NCBI GenBank assembly: GCA_052389435.1
Contig: JBQTIB010000090.1
Span: forward strand, 1-24,595
Length of the DNA stretch: 24,595 nucleotides
DNA from: JBQTKD01 sp052389435
GTDB lineage: Bacteria > Actinomycetota > Actinomycetes > Sporichthyales > Sporichthyaceae
Direction of reading: 5' to 3'
This document shows positions 22,811 through 24,595 of this stretch, one piece after another. Under the pieces are notes generated by a model. It searched no databases, was not told the origin of the DNA, and was given only the letters and a program-made list of their open reading frames with translations. The translations under genes and the position numbers were made by a program. Positions within the stretch are counted from its first letter, which is position 1. Every line of letters starts with the position of its first letter.

Positions 22811-22823
22811 TGACAAGGTGTCG
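22811..22823 (+). promoter_or_regulatory. CGACA-N3-TGTCG operator-like site (distal htaA gene)
   Basis: TGACAAGGTGTCG keeps the GACA-N3-TGTCG core and continues TAAAG, as does the heme-operon site read in the gene direction. It overlaps a TTGACA sequence that could be a -35 element. Confidence 0.6.
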
Positions 22824-22850
22824 TAAAGACCTTCATGGTGGGGTCGCCAC

Positions 22851-22869
22851 TTTGGTTAGGCATGCCTGA
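22851..22869 (+). promoter_or_regulatory. DtxR/IdeR iron box (distal htaA gene)
   Basis: TTTGGTTAGGCATGCCTGA matches 14 of 19 positions of TTAGGTTAGSCTAACCTAA and is part of the inverted repeat GGTTAGGC-AT-GCCTGACC. It is the best iron box in the window and lies 27 bp after the operator-like site. Confidence 0.65.
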
Positions 22870-23193
22870 CCAGCCCATTGCCGCGCGGGCCCACTCCGCG
22901 AAGCCGTAGTCCAAGAGGTCGGCGTGACTCGACGCGTTGACGGTGCCGCTCCCCCGGGAGCGCGTTCGCGCGTCGTCGCCGCCCGCTCGGTACTCCGCCG
23001 CGGTTGCCCCTCCTCGGTCGGTTTTCCGACCTGCGCCCCGGACGCCCCCGGGCTCAACCCAGATCCGCACGGCCGTAGTGGTCGTGCTGGTTGAAGCCCT
23101 CGATTTCCCGGCGTCCGGCACCTGCGTCCGGCCGTCGACTCCCCTGAGGACAGCGACCGCAAGAACGCACATGAAAGGCGGAATCACTCCACC

Positions 23194-24495
23194 ATGGCAG
23201 TCATCTCCAACCGACCAGGGACCCGGCGCTCGCGCCGCATCGCCCTCTCGGCAGCCGGCGCCCTGACCCTCGCCGGTCTCGGCATGGTCAACGCGGCTCC
23301 GGCCAGCGCAGCAACCCTCACCGCCACCGGCGGTTCGCTCCAGTGGGGACTCAAGGAGTCGCTGCTGAACTACCACATCCGCCACGCGGGCAGCACCCAG
23401 ACGCTCGTCCCGGCCGGCGGCGCTACCGCCAGCTCGACGACCCGCCCCGTTGGCGCGTTGGGCACCAGCCCCGCCGAGAACATCCCGGTGTACTGGGAGT
23501 TCCCGTTCGTCAGCGGGTCCTACGACTCGGTCACCAACAGCTACACCGCCCAGTACGGCGGCTCGGTGGCCATGCAGGACAGCAACGCCGCGGTCAGCAC
23601 CGGCCCGACCGGCCCGAGCCCGTTCAAGAACTTCGTGTTCGCCAACCCCGCGGTCGTCATCGACCTCGACACCGGCACCAAGAAGCTCGTGGTGGACCTG
23701 AGCCCCGGCGACGACGGCGACCCCGTCACGCCGGTCGACCCCGACGTGGACAACGCGAACTTCGCGACGTTCCCGAACCTCACGACCGAGGTCGTCGAGT
23801 CCGGTGGCACGGTCACCTACACCGGCCTGCAGGCCGTGCTGACCCAAGAGGGCTCGGACGCCTTCGGCGGCTTCTACGGCGCCGGCGACCCCGTGGACCC
23901 GGTCACCGCCTCGCTTACCGGTCTCGCGGGCGGCACGGAAGAGCCTCCCCCCTGCGACCCGGTCACCGAAGACTGCCCCGGCGAGGAAGAGCCTCCCCCG
24001 CCCGGCTCCCAGGACCAGACCATCACCTTCACGGTCCCCAACGTGGACTGCACGGGCGAGGTCCTCTGGGCGATCGAAGACGACAGTGCGGTCAACCTGA
24101 CCGAGGCCGCCGTCGACGGAACCCTGCTCCGCTCCACCGGCGCCATCGACCCGATCGAGGTCACCGACAGCCGAACCGGCAACGGCGCGGACTGTTACGA
24201 CCTGTTCGAGGTGTCCGGTCAGGTCAGCGACTTCACCGGTACCGCCGGCACCATCCCGGGCGAGTACCTGGGCTGGGCGCCGAGCGTTGCCGGAACCGGC
24301 CTCGTTGCCGGCGCCACGGTTCCGTCCGGCTACCAGTCGTCCGGTCCCGGCCTGACGACGTCCTCGCCGCTGGTCAGCACCGCCCCGGGCGCCACCGGCT
24401 CCGGCCAGGCGGACGCGGCGCTCACGCTCGAGATGCCGGTCAACACGCCCGAGGGTTCCTACCAGGCGACCCTGACCCTCACCGGCATGAGCTAA
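23194..24495 (+). CDS. HtaA-domain heme-binding protein with C-terminal WxL-like domain
   Basis: The product has 433 residues. The ATG at 23194 begins a good signal peptide (~1-40); the nearest ribosome-binding sequence, AAAGGCGGA, is rather far (~12 nt). The HtaA domain (~46-240) is nearly collinear with that of the protein at 19266: LQWGLKESLLNY (predicted axial Tyr60, then His61 and His64), FPFVSGSYD, NPAVVIDLDTG, and SDAFGGFYGAGDPVDPVTASL. A short acidic/Pro linker with Cys (EEPPPCDPVTEDCPGEEEPP) follows. The C-terminal domain (~265-433) is WxL-like: GEVLWAIE, IEVTDSRTG, EVSGQVSDF, YLGWAP, final YQATLTLTGMS. The W-x-L Trp of the proximal block is not kept; two extra Cys flank this region and may form a disulfide. 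There is no TM anchor, so surface attachment probably depends on the WxL-like domain. Confidence 0.9.
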   Translation: MAVISNRPGTRRSRRIALSAAGALTLAGLGMVNAAPASAATLTATGGSLQWGLKESLLNYHIRHAGSTQTLVPAGGATASSTTRPVGALGTSPAENIPVYWEFPFVSGSYDSVTNSYTAQYGGSVAMQDSNAAVSTGPTGPSPFKNFVFANPAVVIDLDTGTKKLVVDLSPGDDGDPVTPVDPDVDNANFATFPNLTTEVVESGGTVTYTGLQAVLTQEGSDAFGGFYGAGDPVDPVTASLTGLAGGTEEPPPCDPVTEDCPGEEEPPPPGSQDQTITFTVPNVDCTGEVLWAIEDDSAVNLTEAAVDGTLLRSTGAIDPIEVTDSRTGNGADCYDLFEVSGQVSDFTGTAGTIPGEYLGWAPSVAGTGLVAGATVPSGYQSSGPGLTTSSPLVSTAPGATGSGQADAALTLEMPVNTPEGSYQATLTLTGMS

Positions 24496-24516
24496 CGGGT
24501 AGTCAGATCATCGGCC

Positions 24517-24541
24517 GACGCGGGGGGGGGGCCCCCGCGTC
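24517..24541 (+). terminator. Strong GC hairpin downstream of the distal htaA gene
   Basis: A 10-bp perfect stem (GACGCGGGGG / CCCCCGCGTC) with a 5-nt G loop begins 21 bp after the stop. The following sequence is C-rich rather than T-rich. Confidence 0.6.
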
Positions 24542-24595
24542 CACCCCCCGCCGCCCCACCCCCCCCAAACCAGCCCGACCAAGGCCCGCTCCCCC

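Larger units (their letters stand above)
22610..23193. other. Intergenic region and long leader upstream of the distal HtaA-WxL gene
   Basis: No convincing protein gene is seen in this 584-bp gap. It holds a GGCCCGCGGGCC palindrome (22652-22663), a TTGACA overlapping the operator-like site (22810-22823), an iron box (22851-22869) and a GGTCGG-TTTT-CCGACC hairpin (23016-23031). If transcription starts near the regulatory sites, the mRNA leader is about 330 nt, unusually long. Confidence 0.5.

Noticed and set aside
24541..24595. Functional element in the extremely C-rich end of the window
   Set aside because: Low-complexity C runs with no symmetry or coding potential. They may reflect a contig end or sequencing difficulty after the terminator hairpin.

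Overview
This is a high-GC window with GTG and TTG starts, Sec signal peptides followed by Pro/Thr/Gln-rich linkers, an LPxTG-type sorting signal, an actinobacterial LexA box, a DUF222/HNH gene and DtxR/IdeR-like iron boxes. Together these point to a high-GC Gram-positive actinobacterium; genus is not determined. Apart from the DUF222 fragment, the TetR regulator and the heme oxygenase, nearly every recognisable product is exported or membrane anchored, so this is mainly a cell-surface locus.

Layout. (i) 1-615: start of a DUF222/HNH-type gene under a LexA box, a 28-bp perfect palindrome, and a possible gene remnant. (ii) 616-13564: surface proteins. These are an Excalibur-domain protein (616-1443, -); two large paralogues of unknown function with LPxTG-like C-termini (1903-3819 and 11861-13564, both +), each preceded by the same leader hairpin exactly 22 nt from the ATG; a protein that joins the Cys-containing N-domain of those paralogues to a WxL-like C-terminal domain (3827-5005, -); a giant nidogen/cadherin-like/RTX protein (5189-8866, -); a choice-of-anchor-L-like protein (9072-9914, -); and two low-complexity exported proteins (10014-10862 and 10917-11498, -). 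(iii) 13763-14455: a TetR regulator with a Cys-x-x-Cys...His tail. (iv) 14487-21829 (-): a probable heme-acquisition operon. In transcription order it holds a neocarzinostatin/IPT-like surface protein, an HtaA-domain membrane-anchored protein (ATGA overlap), an HtaA + Ig-like + WxL-like protein, a DUF916-like membrane protein, and an HmuO-type heme oxygenase. (v) 22013-24495 (+): a two-TM protein of unknown function and a second HtaA + WxL-like protein.

How it may work (inference). HtaA domains capture heme at the surface. Three proteins carry a C-terminal domain resembling the WxL cell-surface domain of Firmicutes, and one carries a DUF916-like domain, the partner family of WxL proteins, so the locus looks like an actinobacterial WxL-type scaffold adapted to heme. 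Heme oxygenase would release iron in the cytoplasm. No HmuTUV-type ABC transporter and no sortase lie in the window.

Regulation. A 13-bp palindrome, CGACA-N3-TGTCG, recurs at eight sites in seven intergenic regions: before the first large paralogue, the two following minus-strand surface genes, tetR, hemO (two sites), the heme operon and the distal htaA-WxL gene. It is a strong candidate operator for the TetR encoded here. Iron-box-like sequences accompany four of these promoters, suggesting joint control by iron and a second signal, possibly heme.
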